This document shows positions 17,063 through 25,664 of a stretch of 64,000 bases of DNA, piece after piece. Below the pieces are notes generated by a model. That model was not told the origin of the DNA. It saw only the letters and a list, made by a program, of their open reading frames with translations, and searched no databases. The stretch comes from G963662605 sp963667005 (GTDB taxonomy: Bacteria > Bacteroidota > Ignavibacteria > Ignavibacteriales > Ignavibacteriaceae): positions 2,480,001 to 2,544,000 of the forward strand of contig OY762937.1 in NCBI GenBank assembly GCA_963667005.1. Reading direction: 5' to 3'. Positions within the stretch are counted from its first letter, which is position 1. Each line of letters begins with the position of its first letter. The position numbers were made by a program, and so were the translations under genes.

Positions 17063-17613
17063 TTTTTTATATATGCATTCAAGATTGATTGAAATTCTTC
17101 AGGCGGTAATGCGGATGCATCATACATACCATTTTCACGTCTCTGGCGCAATACCTCGTACAAAGTTACGGCTGTAGCGACGGATACATTCAAGCTTTGC
17201 ACCATTCCATACATCGGTATAAAAATACTCTTATCAGCTTTTTCTATTCCTTCATCGGAAACACCGCGATGTTCATTGCCGACAACTATGGCCACCTTTT
17301 TTGTAAAATCTACAGTGTACATATCAACGGCTTCGGGATTGCAATTAGTCGCGTAAATTGTATAACCTTCGCTCCGGAGGGCGGAGTAGCAGTCGTCCAC
17401 AGTGGTGAATTTATCCCTCTCAACCCATTTATTTGCAGAGGCTGAAGATTTTTTCCCGATGCGTGGAAATTTTTCCAGATTATACAGGAGAGAGACTTTT
17501 GGAATGCCGACGCTGTCGCATGAACGTAAAATGGCACTGACGTTATGCGGGTCATGAATGTTCTCAAGTACAACCCTGACATCAAACTGACGGGCTGTTA
17601 CAACTGCGGTCAT
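17059..17613 (-). CDS. trmH: tRNA (guanosine(18)-2'-O)-methyltransferase TrmH
   Basis: SpoU-class knotted methyltransferase acting on Gm18 of tRNA. VVLENIHDPHNVSAILRSCDSVG, KWVERDKFTT, VAIVVGNEHRGVS and MYGMVQSLNVSVATAVTLYEVLRQR are the three SpoU motifs, and the last matches TrmH rather than TrmL or RlmB. From the ATG at 17613 the protein is 184 residues and lacks the usual N-terminal helix. In-frame codons upstream encode (ATC) ATEKRLQK, which restores the usual TrmH N-terminus. A GGAG lies five bases before that ATC at 17640, and no ATG, GTG or TTG is available before the preceding stop. The true start is therefore probably ATC at 17640. Confidence 0.9.
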   Translation of the reverse strand: MTAVVTARQFDVRVVLENIHDPHNVSAILRSCDSVGIPKVSLLYNLEKFPRIGKKSSASANKWVERDKFTTVDDCYSALRSEGYTIYATNCNPEAVDMYTVDFTKKVAIVVGNEHRGVSDEGIEKADKSIFIPMYGMVQSLNVSVATAVTLYEVLRQRRENGMYDASALPPEEFQSILNAYIKK

Positions 17614-17651
17614 CTTCTGGAGTCTTTTTTCGGTAGCGATAGAAACTCCAA

Positions 17652-17879
17652 TCAGTCTTTATGGAAAACTAATTTATAAACCTTTTCGGTAAAATTCCCG
17701 CGCGCCTTGTCTATCTTCACTTTCTCATTCTTATTCAAATTGAGTATGAAGCGGGCGAGTTCAACAACCTTGTCAATTACCTCATCCTCGGTTGGCGCCC
17801 ATGATTCGCATCCTTTGAGCGATGGAATTTCCGCGGTAAATCCGTCAGCTTCTTTCAGAACATTGATGTCAAGAATCAA
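17652..17879 (-). CDS. HicB-like (UPF0150) small protein
   Basis: A 75-residue protein with the HicB N-terminal fold signature: MILDINVLKEADGFTAEIP, SLKGCESWAPTEDEV and DKVVELARFILNL. HicB antitoxins usually pair with a HicA RNase toxin and carry a C-terminal DNA-binding domain. Here neither a HicA gene nor a C-terminal HTH is present. Its ATG overlaps the deoC stop and its TGA is followed at once by the trmH ribosome site, so it is embedded in a housekeeping operon. It is probably a stand-alone HicB-like protein rather than half of a toxin-antitoxin pair. Function unknown. Confidence 0.7.
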   Translation of the reverse strand: MILDINVLKEADGFTAEIPSLKGCESWAPTEDEVIDKVVELARFILNLNKNEKVKIDKARGNFTEKVYKLVFHKD

Positions 17880-18757
17880 TATCCGCTCCCAGCGCCGGAA
17901 GCATCACCGGAAACAATTTTAACGCTCGCGCTTGCACCGACACGGCTTGCACCGCTTGCAACCATTGCCTCGGCATCTTCCTTTGTTCTGATGCCGCCGG
18001 AAGCTTTTACACCGACCGCAGATCCGACAACGTAGCGCATCAACGCGATATCGCCGACGGTAGCACCGCCCTTTGAGAAGCCCGTTGAGGTTTTAACAAA
18101 ATCAGCACCTGCGTGTTTTGAGATAAGGCAGGCAACGACCTTTTCTTCGTCAGTGAGCAGGGCTGTTTCAAGAATTACTTTGGTAACAACACGGTTGTTT
18201 TTAGCAGCAAGAACGACCTGCTGAATATCATTGAAAATATAATCATAATCTTTGCTCTTCAGCATACCAACGTTGATGACCATATCAACTTCGGTTGCGC
18301 CGTTTCTGATAGCTTCTTCAGCTTCAAATCTTTTTGTTTCGGTTGTCGTTGCGCCGAGAGGGAAGCCGATAACCGTACAAACTTTGACATCGGTATCCTT
18401 AAGTATACTGTAACTTAAAGCAACGTAACCGGGATTGACGCACACGGACGCAAAATGATATTGCGCGGCTTCATTACATAATTTAACTATTTCGTCTTTG
18501 GCAGCTTCGGGTTTCAACAATGTATGGTCAATCATCCGTGCAAGTTCGGAATCAATCTGATCACCGACACCGGGACCGGCTGCGATACGCTCTGCTCCAA
18601 CCTCTACAATTTTCTTTACGGTGTTAGGTTGTGTAATAACGTTGGTTTCCCAGCCCTTGCAGGTTTCACCCTGGCAATAAAAATCGTGAAGGGATTTTTC
18701 CAACAACACTTGTGAAATTACGCGTTTTACCATATTGTCATTCATTGTTTCATCCAT
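17876..18757 (-). CDS. deoC: deoxyribose-phosphate aldolase
   Basis: Cleaves 2-deoxyribose-5-phosphate to acetaldehyde and glyceraldehyde-3-phosphate in deoxynucleoside catabolism. The core (from about residue 70, MIDHTLLKPEA) contains CVNPGYV, GFPLGATTTETKRFE, EVDMVINVG, the Schiff-base lysine in FVKTSTGF and the second lysine in VKASGGIRT. Total length is 293, against about 220 for the core family. The extra N-terminal 65-70 residues include a CQGETCKGW cysteine pair of unknown role. Overlaps folD by 16 bases upstream and the HicB-like gene by 4 downstream. Confidence 0.94.
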   Translation of the reverse strand: MDETMNDNMVKRVISQVLLEKSLHDFYCQGETCKGWETNVITQPNTVKKIVEVGAERIAAGPGVGDQIDSELARMIDHTLLKPEAAKDEIVKLCNEAAQYHFASVCVNPGYVALSYSILKDTDVKVCTVIGFPLGATTTETKRFEAEEAIRNGATEVDMVINVGMLKSKDYDYIFNDIQQVVLAAKNNRVVTKVILETALLTDEEKVVACLISKHAGADFVKTSTGFSKGGATVGDIALMRYVVGSAVGVKASGGIRTKEDAEAMVASGASRVGASASVKIVSGDASGAGSGY

Positions 18758-19623
18758 TCCTTATAGGATTGATACGTGTTTTGTAATAACATTGCTCTTG
18801 TCATCAGACCGATTCCGCCGGGGACCGGAGTGATGTACGAGCTTTTCGGAGCAACTTGATTGAAATCAACATCGCCCACTAATTTAAAACCTTTTTTGCT
18901 TGTGGGATCTTCCACTCTGTTAATGCCGACATCAAAAACAACAACGCCGTCCTTAACCATATCGGCTTTAATGAATTCCGGTACACCGATCGCAGCGATA
19001 AGAATATCAGCCTGTTTGGTGTACACTGTAATATTTTCTGCTGCCGAATGGCATACGGTCACAATTGAATTTGCGAATGCTTTTTTCTGCATCATGATAT
19101 TCGCCATTGGCTTACCGACTATATTGCTTCTGCCTACTACTACAACGTGTTTTCCCTTGGTCTCGATGTTGTAGCGCTTCATCATCTCGTGGACACCGGC
19201 TGGAGTACATGAAACAAATCCGTCAACGCCGATCATCAGCTTGCCGATATTCATCGGATGAAAGCCATCAACATCTTTAGCCGGGGATATGGCTTCGATG
19301 ATTTTCATTGAATCAATATGCTTAGGTACAGGCAGCTGAACTAAAATTCCATGAAATTTATTGTCGTTATTATATTTTTCTACCAGACTCAAGAGTTCAG
19401 CCTCTGAAGTTTCAGCCGGTAGTCTAAGTACTTCAGAATGTATACCTACCTCAATGCAGTCCCGTTCTTTTCCGGCCACATAAGCTGCGGATGCGGGGTC
19501 ATCTCCGACAAGTATTGCCGCAAGTCCGGGTATTGGTTTCCCGGCTGCTTTGAGCTGGTCTATTTCTGATTTCAATTGCTGCTTAATTTCAGCAGCGACT
19601 TTCTTACCGTCCAATAAAATCAT
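18742..19623 (-). CDS. folD: bifunctional methylenetetrahydrofolate dehydrogenase/cyclohydrolase
   Basis: Interconverts 5,10-methylene- and 10-formyl-THF in one-carbon metabolism. The 293-residue protein shows the YVAGKERDC segment with the catalytic lysine, ILVQLPVPKHID, PAKDVDGFHPMNIG, the NADP-binding VVGRSNIVGKPMANIM and the terminal ITPVPGGIGLMTRAML. All are canonical and the length is normal. It begins five bases after the ymdB-like gene stop and overlaps deoC, consistent with one operon. Confidence 0.96.
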   Translation of the reverse strand: MILLDGKKVAAEIKQQLKSEIDQLKAAGKPIPGLAAILVGDDPASAAYVAGKERDCIEVGIHSEVLRLPAETSEAELLSLVEKYNNDNKFHGILVQLPVPKHIDSMKIIEAISPAKDVDGFHPMNIGKLMIGVDGFVSCTPAGVHEMMKRYNIETKGKHVVVVGRSNIVGKPMANIMMQKKAFANSIVTVCHSAAENITVYTKQADILIAAIGVPEFIKADMVKDGVVVFDVGINRVEDPTSKKGFKLVGDVDFNQVAPKSSYITPVPGGIGLMTRAMLLQNTYQSYKEWMKQ

Positions 19624-19628
19624 GTGTA

Positions 19629-20441
19629 TTATTCAACTTTATGTGTAAAGTCTGGGAAAAATATTCTTTCAATCTCGACCGTTTTACCGGTCGCCGTGTC
19701 AATCTTCAAAAAGACACCACTCATGTGAACGTCGTTTACAGCAGATTCATACTTCTGCGGCGTCTGATAAATAAATCTGTTAATGGCCGCCTGAGTCTTC
19801 ATACCGATAACCGAATCATATGGACCCGTCATACCAACATCACTAATGTAACCTGTCCCGTTCGGGAAAATTCGCTCATCCGCAGTCTGCACGTGCGTAT
19901 GAGTGCCGAGCAGGGCAGAGATTTTACCATCCAGGAACGATGCAAGCGCAATTTTCTCGGCAGTCGCTTCTGCATGAAAATCAATAATCACTGCACAAAC
20001 TTCTTTGCGAATTTTCGCGAGAAGCCACTCCGAAGCGCGGAAAGGGCAGTCAATCGTTGCCATGAACGCACGTCCCTGTAGGTTAATGACGGCGACCTTA
20101 CCTTTTTTTGTTTCGTGTATGCAATATCCCTCGCCGTGTGTGCCTTTGGGATAGTTTAATGGGCGGATCGCCCGTTTTTCTGTCTTAATGTATTCCTGTG
20201 ACTGATGCTTATCAAATGTATGATTGCCGCCTGTAATAACATTAACGCCTAAACCGAATAATATATCACCTTCTTTAGGAGTAATTCCTTTGCCATCGTT
20301 GGCATTTTCACCATTGGCTATAATCATGTCAGGGCGGTATTTCTGTACGTATCCGGGGAGCCACATTTGGAGAAATTCAAGTCCCGGTTTCCCGATAACA
20401 TCGCCAATGAACAGTACGCTGAGTGTATCCATAATTTCCAT
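19629..20441 (-). CDS. TIGR00282 metallophosphoesterase, YmdB-like phosphodiesterase
   Basis: A 270-residue cytosolic metallophosphoesterase. The metal ligands are in FIGDVIGKPG, NGENANDGKG, GGNHTFDK, DFHAEATAEK and GTHTHVQTADE, the ordered motifs of the YmdB family (2',3'-cyclic-AMP phosphodiesterase in Bacillus). The closing DVGMTGPYDSVIGM is also characteristic. Apparently first gene of the minus-strand operon leading to aroA. It diverges from nuoA with a 150-bp AT-rich spacer that should hold promoters for both directions. Confidence 0.88.
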   Translation of the reverse strand: MEIMDTLSVLFIGDVIGKPGLEFLQMWLPGYVQKYRPDMIIANGENANDGKGITPKEGDILFGLGVNVITGGNHTFDKHQSQEYIKTEKRAIRPLNYPKGTHGEGYCIHETKKGKVAVINLQGRAFMATIDCPFRASEWLLAKIRKEVCAVIIDFHAEATAEKIALASFLDGKISALLGTHTHVQTADERIFPNGTGYISDVGMTGPYDSVIGMKTQAAINRFIYQTPQKYESAVNDVHMSGVFLKIDTATGKTVEIERIFFPDFTHKVE

Positions 20442-20594
20442 AATATAAAAAGTAAATATATTGAAATCATAGGGAACAAAGAAATATTCGAAAATAACTT
20501 AAATATGCGGAAACTTATTCGTTTTTAAGGTTGTTTATTTTTGTATAAACGGAGTATTTACTTTAATTTGTAAATTGATTTTTACAGAGAACGA

Positions 20595-20963
20595 ATGTTA
20601 GAAACATATTTACCTTTAGTACTGGTTTTCGGCTTTGCTGTAACGTTTGCCGGGGTCATTGTTTGGACCTCAAAGCTTATCGGCCCGCAGCGTCCGAATG
20701 CCGAAAAAGAATCAACCTACGAAAGCGGTGTTGAACCGGTTGGAACTACCCATGAAAGGGTATCCGTTAAATATTATCTGGTGGCGATGCTATTTATCAT
20801 TTTTGATATCGAAGTCATATTTGTCTACCCGTGGGCGGTTCAGTTTAAGAACCTCTTTCATCAGGCAGGCAGTTCGATATTTTACTCGATGATTCTTTTT
20901 CTTGTAGTATTTGAACTTGGATTTTTATACGCTTACAAAAAAGGCGGTTTTAAATGGGATTAG
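20595..20963 (+). CDS. nuoA: NADH-quinone oxidoreductase subunit A
   Basis: Membrane subunit of complex I near the quinone site. The 122-residue protein has three membrane spans and the conserved YESGVEPVG and YYLVAMLFIIFDIEVIFVYPWA segments. First gene of the nuoABCDEF run; the last bases overlap nuoB. Confidence 0.95.
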   Translation: MLETYLPLVLVFGFAVTFAGVIVWTSKLIGPQRPNAEKESTYESGVEPVGTTHERVSVKYYLVAMLFIIFDIEVIFVYPWAVQFKNLFHQAGSSIFYSMILFLVVFELGFLYAYKKGGFKWD

Positions 20964-21466
20964 AAGCAAAATTACAGACCGATGGTTTTCTGACTACGAC
21001 GGTTGATGCAATGGCAGGTTGGGCACGGAAAAGCTCGGTTTGGCCTATGCCGATGGGAATTTCCTGCTGTGCTATTGAGATGATGGCCGCAGGCGATCCT
21101 AAATACGATATCGCGCGGTTTGGATCAGAGGTAATGAGATTTACACCCCGTCAGTGCGATCTGATGATCGTCGCCGGAACAGTGACTTATAAAATGGCAA
21201 AAGTTGTAAAAAAGATTTATGATCAGATGCCCGAACCCAAGTGGGTCATTGCAATGGGTGCCTGCACCTCCAGCGGCGGCATGTACCGCTCATATTCAGT
21301 AGTGCAGGGTATTGACCAATTTTTACCGGTTGATATTTATCTTGCTGGTTGTCCTCCGCGTCCTGACAACCTTTTGAATGCTCTTATAACAATTCAGGAA
21401 AAAATCGGCAAAACGAGAGTCCGGGATTTCCAGAATGTTGAAGAAGAAGGGTACAGCGCAACATGA
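20954..21466 (+). CDS. nuoB: NADH-quinone oxidoreductase subunit B
   Basis: Carries cluster N2, which passes electrons to quinone. 170 residues, with ligands in GISCCAIEMMA (adjacent Cys pair), MGACTSSGGMY and LAGCPPRPD. DLMIVAGTVTYKMA is typical of the fold. Overlaps nuoA by 10 bases and nuoC by 4, so the genes are translationally coupled. Confidence 0.96.
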   Translation: MGLEAKLQTDGFLTTTVDAMAGWARKSSVWPMPMGISCCAIEMMAAGDPKYDIARFGSEVMRFTPRQCDLMIVAGTVTYKMAKVVKKIYDQMPEPKWVIAMGACTSSGGMYRSYSVVQGIDQFLPVDIYLAGCPPRPDNLLNALITIQEKIGKTRVRDFQNVEEEGYSAT

Positions 21467-21957
21467 GTGTAACATTCCGCGAATTATTAGAATCAAAAAT
21501 CACCACTGCGTTCAAGGCGTACGCTCCGGAGTTTTCGGAGTTTCATGGTGATGTTATTTTGACAATTGATAAAAAGGCGATAGCTGAGCTCGCAGCATTT
21601 TTAAAATATGATGAGCAATTGCAATTCACTCTTTGTGAGGATATTACCGCAGTGGATTGGGCACAAAAGGCGAAACGCTTCAGCGTCGTGTATCATGTTT
21701 TTTCACTCGCAAATAGTTTCCGCCTGCGGATTATGTGTCCTGTTGAAGAAAATGACAGCACAATTGATTCTGTGACATCCGTTTGGAAGAGCGCTTCATG
21801 GAATGAACGTGAAACTTTCGATATGTACGGCATTACGTTCAATAATCATCCCGATTTGAGACGCATGTATATGCCTGAAGAATTTGAGTATCATCCTTTA
21901 CGAAAGGAATTTCCGGTCATGGGCGTACCGGGTTCACTTCCTTTGCCAAAGAAATAG
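21463..21957 (+). CDS. nuoC: NADH-quinone oxidoreductase subunit C
   Basis: 30-kDa-type peripheral-arm subunit. 164 residues, with the family signature ERETFDMYGITFNNHPDLRR and then MPEEFEYHPLRKEFPVMG. The separate (unfused) C and D subunits here are the common bacterial state. Six bases separate it from nuoD. Confidence 0.95.
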   Translation: MSVTFRELLESKITTAFKAYAPEFSEFHGDVILTIDKKAIAELAAFLKYDEQLQFTLCEDITAVDWAQKAKRFSVVYHVFSLANSFRLRIMCPVEENDSTIDSVTSVWKSASWNERETFDMYGITFNNHPDLRRMYMPEEFEYHPLRKEFPVMGVPGSLPLPKK

Positions 21958-21963
21958 ACGATT

Positions 21964-23217
21964 ATGGGAAAACTAAAAAAAGAACAAGAGCAGCCGAAAA
22001 TTATCCAAGCATTGATGAACGCCGATGTTGATCTGAGCGTTGAGGATGTTCTTGATAATGAAATGATATTGAACATGGGTCCCCAGCACCCTGCGACGCA
22101 CGGAGTTCTGCGTTTGTTACTTCGACTTGACGGTGAAACCGTCATTGCATGCGTACCTGAGCTGGGCTATCTCCACCGTGGATACGAAAAGATGGCTGAG
22201 AATATGGGCTATCTTGATTTCCTTCCGCACACCGACCGTCTTGATTATCTTTCACCTCCGGCAAACAATGTTGCGTATATGTTAGCAGTAGAAAAACTGC
22301 TTGGTATTGAAGCTCCGAAACGGGCGCAATATATCCGCATGATGATGAGTGAACTGGCGCGTATCGCTTCGCACCTGGTTGCAGTCGGTGCACTGGCGAT
22401 GGATATCGGCGCGCTGACTGTCTTTTTATGGGGACTTCGTGAGCGCGAAAAGATTCTTGATATTTATGACGTCATTTGCGGTGCCCGGTTCACAACAAGC
22501 TATGCACGTATTGGTGGTGTTGCGCAGGATGTTAATGATACAGCCATAAAAATGGTTCGCGAATTTCTTGATCAGTTTGATGAGAAGGTTGTTGAGATAG
22601 AAAACCTGCTGAACAGCAACAGAATTTTTCTTGAGCGCCTTGAAGGTATCGGTGTTATTTCCGCAGAAGATGCTCTTGATATCGGCTTGACCGGTCCTTG
22701 TCTTCGCGGCAGCGGCGTAGAGTTCGATTTGCGCAGAGCTACTCCATACATGTGCTACAATGAAATGGATTTTAACATCCCTACATACAAAGAAGGAGAT
22801 TGCCTTGCTCGCTATTTTGTCCGCGTGGACGAAATACGGGAAAGCTCTAAGATCGTCCGTCAAATCATTGATAAGATGCCTGCCGGTGATACTCTGCTTA
22901 ATGCACCTAAAAAAGTACTGCCTCGCAAAACAGAAATCTATACCCGCATGGAAGAATTGATTCATGATTTTATGCTGGTCAACTTCGGTGCTAATCCGCC
23001 TGTCGGAGAGGTGTATCACGCAGTTGAGAACTCCAAAGGAGCTTTGGGATTCTACATCGCAAGCAAGGGCGAAGGACAGCCCTGGAAGTTAAAGATCAAT
23101 TCGCCATCATTTACCAACCTTCAGGCAATTCCTCAGCTTGTTAAGGGGCATATGATCTCTGATGTTGTGGCGATAGTAGGCAGCCTTGATCCGGTTATGG
23201 GTGAAGCTGATAAATAA
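21964..23217 (+). CDS. nuoD: NADH-quinone oxidoreductase subunit D
   Basis: 49-kDa-type subunit forming the quinone pocket with NuoB. 417 residues, opening with NMGPQHPATHGVLRLLLRLDGE and including ELGYLHRGYEKMAE, TDRLDYLSP, GLTGPCLRGSG and IVGSLDPVMGEADK at the end. All are hallmark complex I sequence rather than hydrogenase sequence, since the Ni-binding cysteines are absent. Confidence 0.96.
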   Translation: MGKLKKEQEQPKIIQALMNADVDLSVEDVLDNEMILNMGPQHPATHGVLRLLLRLDGETVIACVPELGYLHRGYEKMAENMGYLDFLPHTDRLDYLSPPANNVAYMLAVEKLLGIEAPKRAQYIRMMMSELARIASHLVAVGALAMDIGALTVFLWGLREREKILDIYDVICGARFTTSYARIGGVAQDVNDTAIKMVREFLDQFDEKVVEIENLLNSNRIFLERLEGIGVISAEDALDIGLTGPCLRGSGVEFDLRRATPYMCYNEMDFNIPTYKEGDCLARYFVRVDEIRESSKIVRQIIDKMPAGDTLLNAPKKVLPRKTEIYTRMEELIHDFMLVNFGANPPVGEVYHAVENSKGALGFYIASKGEGQPWKLKINSPSFTNLQAIPQLVKGHMISDVVAIVGSLDPVMGEADK

Positions 23218-23242
23218 TTTTAATATTGAGTAACGATTGATT

Positions 23243-23716
23243 ATGGAATTTAAATTTAGCCAGGAAAACCTCGACAAGATTCAGAAGATATTGGGAAAAT
23301 ATCCTGAAAAAAAGGCCGCTGTTATGCCGGCGCTATACATTGCGCAGGAACAGCACGGCTGGATATCCGTTGAGGTAATGAAAGAAGTTGCGGCTTTACT
23401 TGAGATGCAAGAGTCTGAAGTACTTGGAGTTGCTACCTTTTACACCATGTACCATAAAAAGCCGGCAGGGAAGTATCATCTTCAGGTTTGCACGAATGTT
23501 TCATGCTTGCTGCGCGGCGGATATGAGATTTATAAAGCATATCAGGAAAAACTCGGCATTACTCATGGTGAAGTTACTGCCGATGGTAAATTCTCTCTCG
23601 AGGAAGTCGAGTGCATGGGTTCATGCGGTACGGCACCGATGATCGCCATAAATGAAGATTACTTCGAAAATCTCTCGACAGAAAAATCATTAGAAATTTT
23701 GAAATCGCTTAGCTGA
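23243..23716 (+). CDS. nuoE: NADH-quinone oxidoreductase subunit E
   Basis: 24-kDa-type thioredoxin-like subunit with a [2Fe-2S] cluster (N1a). The ligands appear as CTNVSC (C-x4-C) near residue 90 and CMGSCG (C-x3-C) near 127. The frame opens at a TTG (23237), but the ATG at 23243 (MEFKFSQ) is preferred. 157 residues, normal length. Followed by nuoF ten bases later. Confidence 0.95.
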   Translation: MEFKFSQENLDKIQKILGKYPEKKAAVMPALYIAQEQHGWISVEVMKEVAALLEMQESEVLGVATFYTMYHKKPAGKYHLQVCTNVSCLLRGGYEIYKAYQEKLGITHGEVTADGKFSLEEVECMGSCGTAPMIAINEDYFENLSTEKSLEILKSLS

Positions 23717-23726
23717 CAGGACACTG

Positions 23727-25049
23727 ATGGAAAAGATAGTTCTTCCGGATATACCGAATTTACACAAGCTTGATGTTTATAAAAGCAACGGCGGTTATGA
23801 AACGATCGCACTCGCACTGACACAATCGCAGGATGATATCATTGATCAGGTGAAGAAGTCAGGCCTCCGCGGAAGAGGTGGCGCGGCATTTTCAGCAGGA
23901 CTGAAGTGGAGTTTCATGCCGAAGAACGGCGATAAACCGAATTATCTCTGCATCAACGGTGATGAAAGTGAGCCGGGTTCATTTAAAGACAGACAAATAT
24001 TTGAATTCAATCCCCATCAGTTAATCGAAGGCATTCTCATTGCCTGCTATGCAATCCGTGTAAAGAAAGCATATCTCTACATCCGCGGTGAGTATCACAA
24101 ATGGGTGAACCTCATGCAGGCGGCTGTTGATGACGCATATGCAGCAGGACTCATTGGCGAGAGAATGAAATCAACTTTCAACACTGATTTTTACTGTGAC
24201 CTGTATATTCACAAGGGAGCCGGCGCATACATTTGCGGTGAAGAATCTTCTCTGATGAACTCCATTGAAGGTAAACGGCCATACCCACGTGTAAAGCCTC
24301 CTTTTCCGGCACAGAACGGTTTGTGGGGATGTCCTACTACTATTAACAACGTTGAAACCTTAACCAATATTCCTCCAATCATCAAAAAGGGGTGGCAGTG
24401 GTTTTCCGCAATCGGCGAACCCAAGCATCCCGGTACATTGTTGTTTGGAGTTAGCGGTCATGTAAATAAACCGGGAGTCTATGAGCTTCCTTCAGGTACT
24501 TTGCTTACCGACATTATTTACAAGTATGCCGGTGGTGTACCCGGTGATAAGAAAATCAAATGCGTAATTCCCGGCGGTTCCTCAATGCCTCCGTTGCGCG
24601 GTGATCAGCTTGAAGGTGTTAAGATGGATGCCGAGTCGTTGAAAGCGGCAGGCTCATCAATTGGTACCGGTGGAATCATGGTCATGGATGAAGATACCGA
24701 TCTTGTCCAGGTATTGGCACGCATCACAAAGTTCTACTATCACGAAAGCTGTGGCCAATGTACACCTTGCCGTGAGGGAACAGGTTGGATGTTGAAACTT
24801 CTCAATAGAATATTACGAGGGGAAGGCTCCAAGCGTGATGTTGAGTTGCTCGTGTCAGTCGCAAAAAACATCGAAGGCAATACCGTCTGCGCACTCGGTG
24901 AAGCAGCAGCCTGGCCGGTAAAATTCATGGTGGAGAGATTCCGTGATGAATTTGAAGCCCGTGTAAAGGAACATACTGATCTGCCGGTCGCAGAGAAAGT
25001 GCACTCCATGCGCAAGACAGCAATGCCGGTTGCCCCGATAACCCTTTAA
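23727..25049 (+). CDS. nuoF: NADH-quinone oxidoreductase subunit F
   Basis: 51-kDa-type NADH-oxidising subunit. 440 residues, with the FMN/NADH-binding GLRGRGGAAFSAGLKW, NGDESEPGSFKDR, YIRGEY, GAGAYICGEESSLMNSIEG and the N3 [4Fe-4S] ligands in ESCGQCTPCREGT plus GNTVCALGEAAAWPV. Last nuo gene in this cluster: the next 600 bases are repeats and then an unrelated cupin gene, so nuoG-N must lie elsewhere. Confidence 0.96.
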   Translation: MEKIVLPDIPNLHKLDVYKSNGGYETIALALTQSQDDIIDQVKKSGLRGRGGAAFSAGLKWSFMPKNGDKPNYLCINGDESEPGSFKDRQIFEFNPHQLIEGILIACYAIRVKKAYLYIRGEYHKWVNLMQAAVDDAYAAGLIGERMKSTFNTDFYCDLYIHKGAGAYICGEESSLMNSIEGKRPYPRVKPPFPAQNGLWGCPTTINNVETLTNIPPIIKKGWQWFSAIGEPKHPGTLLFGVSGHVNKPGVYELPSGTLLTDIIYKYAGGVPGDKKIKCVIPGGSSMPPLRGDQLEGVKMDAESLKAAGSSIGTGGIMVMDEDTDLVQVLARITKFYYHESCGQCTPCREGTGWMLKLLNRILRGEGSKRDVELLVSVAKNIEGNTVCALGEAAAWPVKFMVERFRDEFEARVKEHTDLPVAEKVHSMRKTAMPVAPITL

Positions 25050-25664
25050 TAATACTTCTGGAAATTTACCCTCACTCTCAATCCCTCTCCCTAAGGGAGA
25101 GGGAGGTGTGATACTTCTTGTTTCTATAAATCCATGCTTCTCTTATTAATATTCTGTGAAAATCTGCATCATCCGCTTCATCTGTGGTCTATTTCTATTC
25201 GATATTATCCCGATTTTTAGACGTTCTTCACCGAAAAAAACCTTCCATACCTAATCACTTCAATTAGGGCATTAATTATTGCACATTTCTTGCGACAATT
25301 TTGAGAAACTTCGTGCTCTCATTAGCGTCATAAATAATAACGACTCAAAAATATTACTAATTCCCCCCATTAGTAAGTAATCCTACGACTCAACGGTAAC
25401 AGCTCACTCCTGTTACCGTTCCTCACTTTAAAGGCAATAGAACGCTGATGACACGGATAACACGGATTTTCACTGATAATATTATTATGAAAACCGATTA
25501 ATTCTCAATCCATCTTTAATAACATGAATTGATAGGCTTGTTAAAAATATCTGTATTAATCCGTGTCATCAGCGTTATCCGCGTTCTATCTTCTTAGGGT
25601 TTTGTGATTATTTTTTAATAAGTTAGGGATAGTTACTTGAAAATAATTAAAGCAAAGGATTTTT
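25050..25664. repeat. 600-bp gap of intergenic repeats after nuoF
   Basis: No gene seen. It holds a CCCTCACTCTCAATCCCTCTCC... hairpin at about 25067-25107 (same family as 15556), a perfect 11-bp hairpin AACGGTAACAG/CTGTTACCGTT at 25392-25420, and a larger element at 25437-25590 listed separately. Around 25150-25210 there are fragments of the GAAAATCTGCATCATCCG type. None resembles a transposase or a structured RNA that was recognised. Confidence 0.65.
25437..25590. repeat. 154-bp element with ATAGAACGC...GCGTTCTAT termini
   Basis: Left arm ATAGAACGCTGATGACACGG continuing ATAACACGGAT; right arm ATCCGTGTCATCAGCGTTAT continuing CCGCGTTCTAT. Reverse-complementing the right arm gives the same words, partly reordered. 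The AT-rich interior of about 90 bp has no coding potential. Related CCGTGTCATC/GATGACGCGG fragments occur at 44871-44920 and 45821-45855, so this is a dispersed MITE-like or REP-like family. Confidence 0.7.

Noticed and set aside
17652..17879. Complete HicAB toxin-antitoxin locus
   Set aside because: No HicA-like ORF lies on either side; the neighbours are deoC and trmH.
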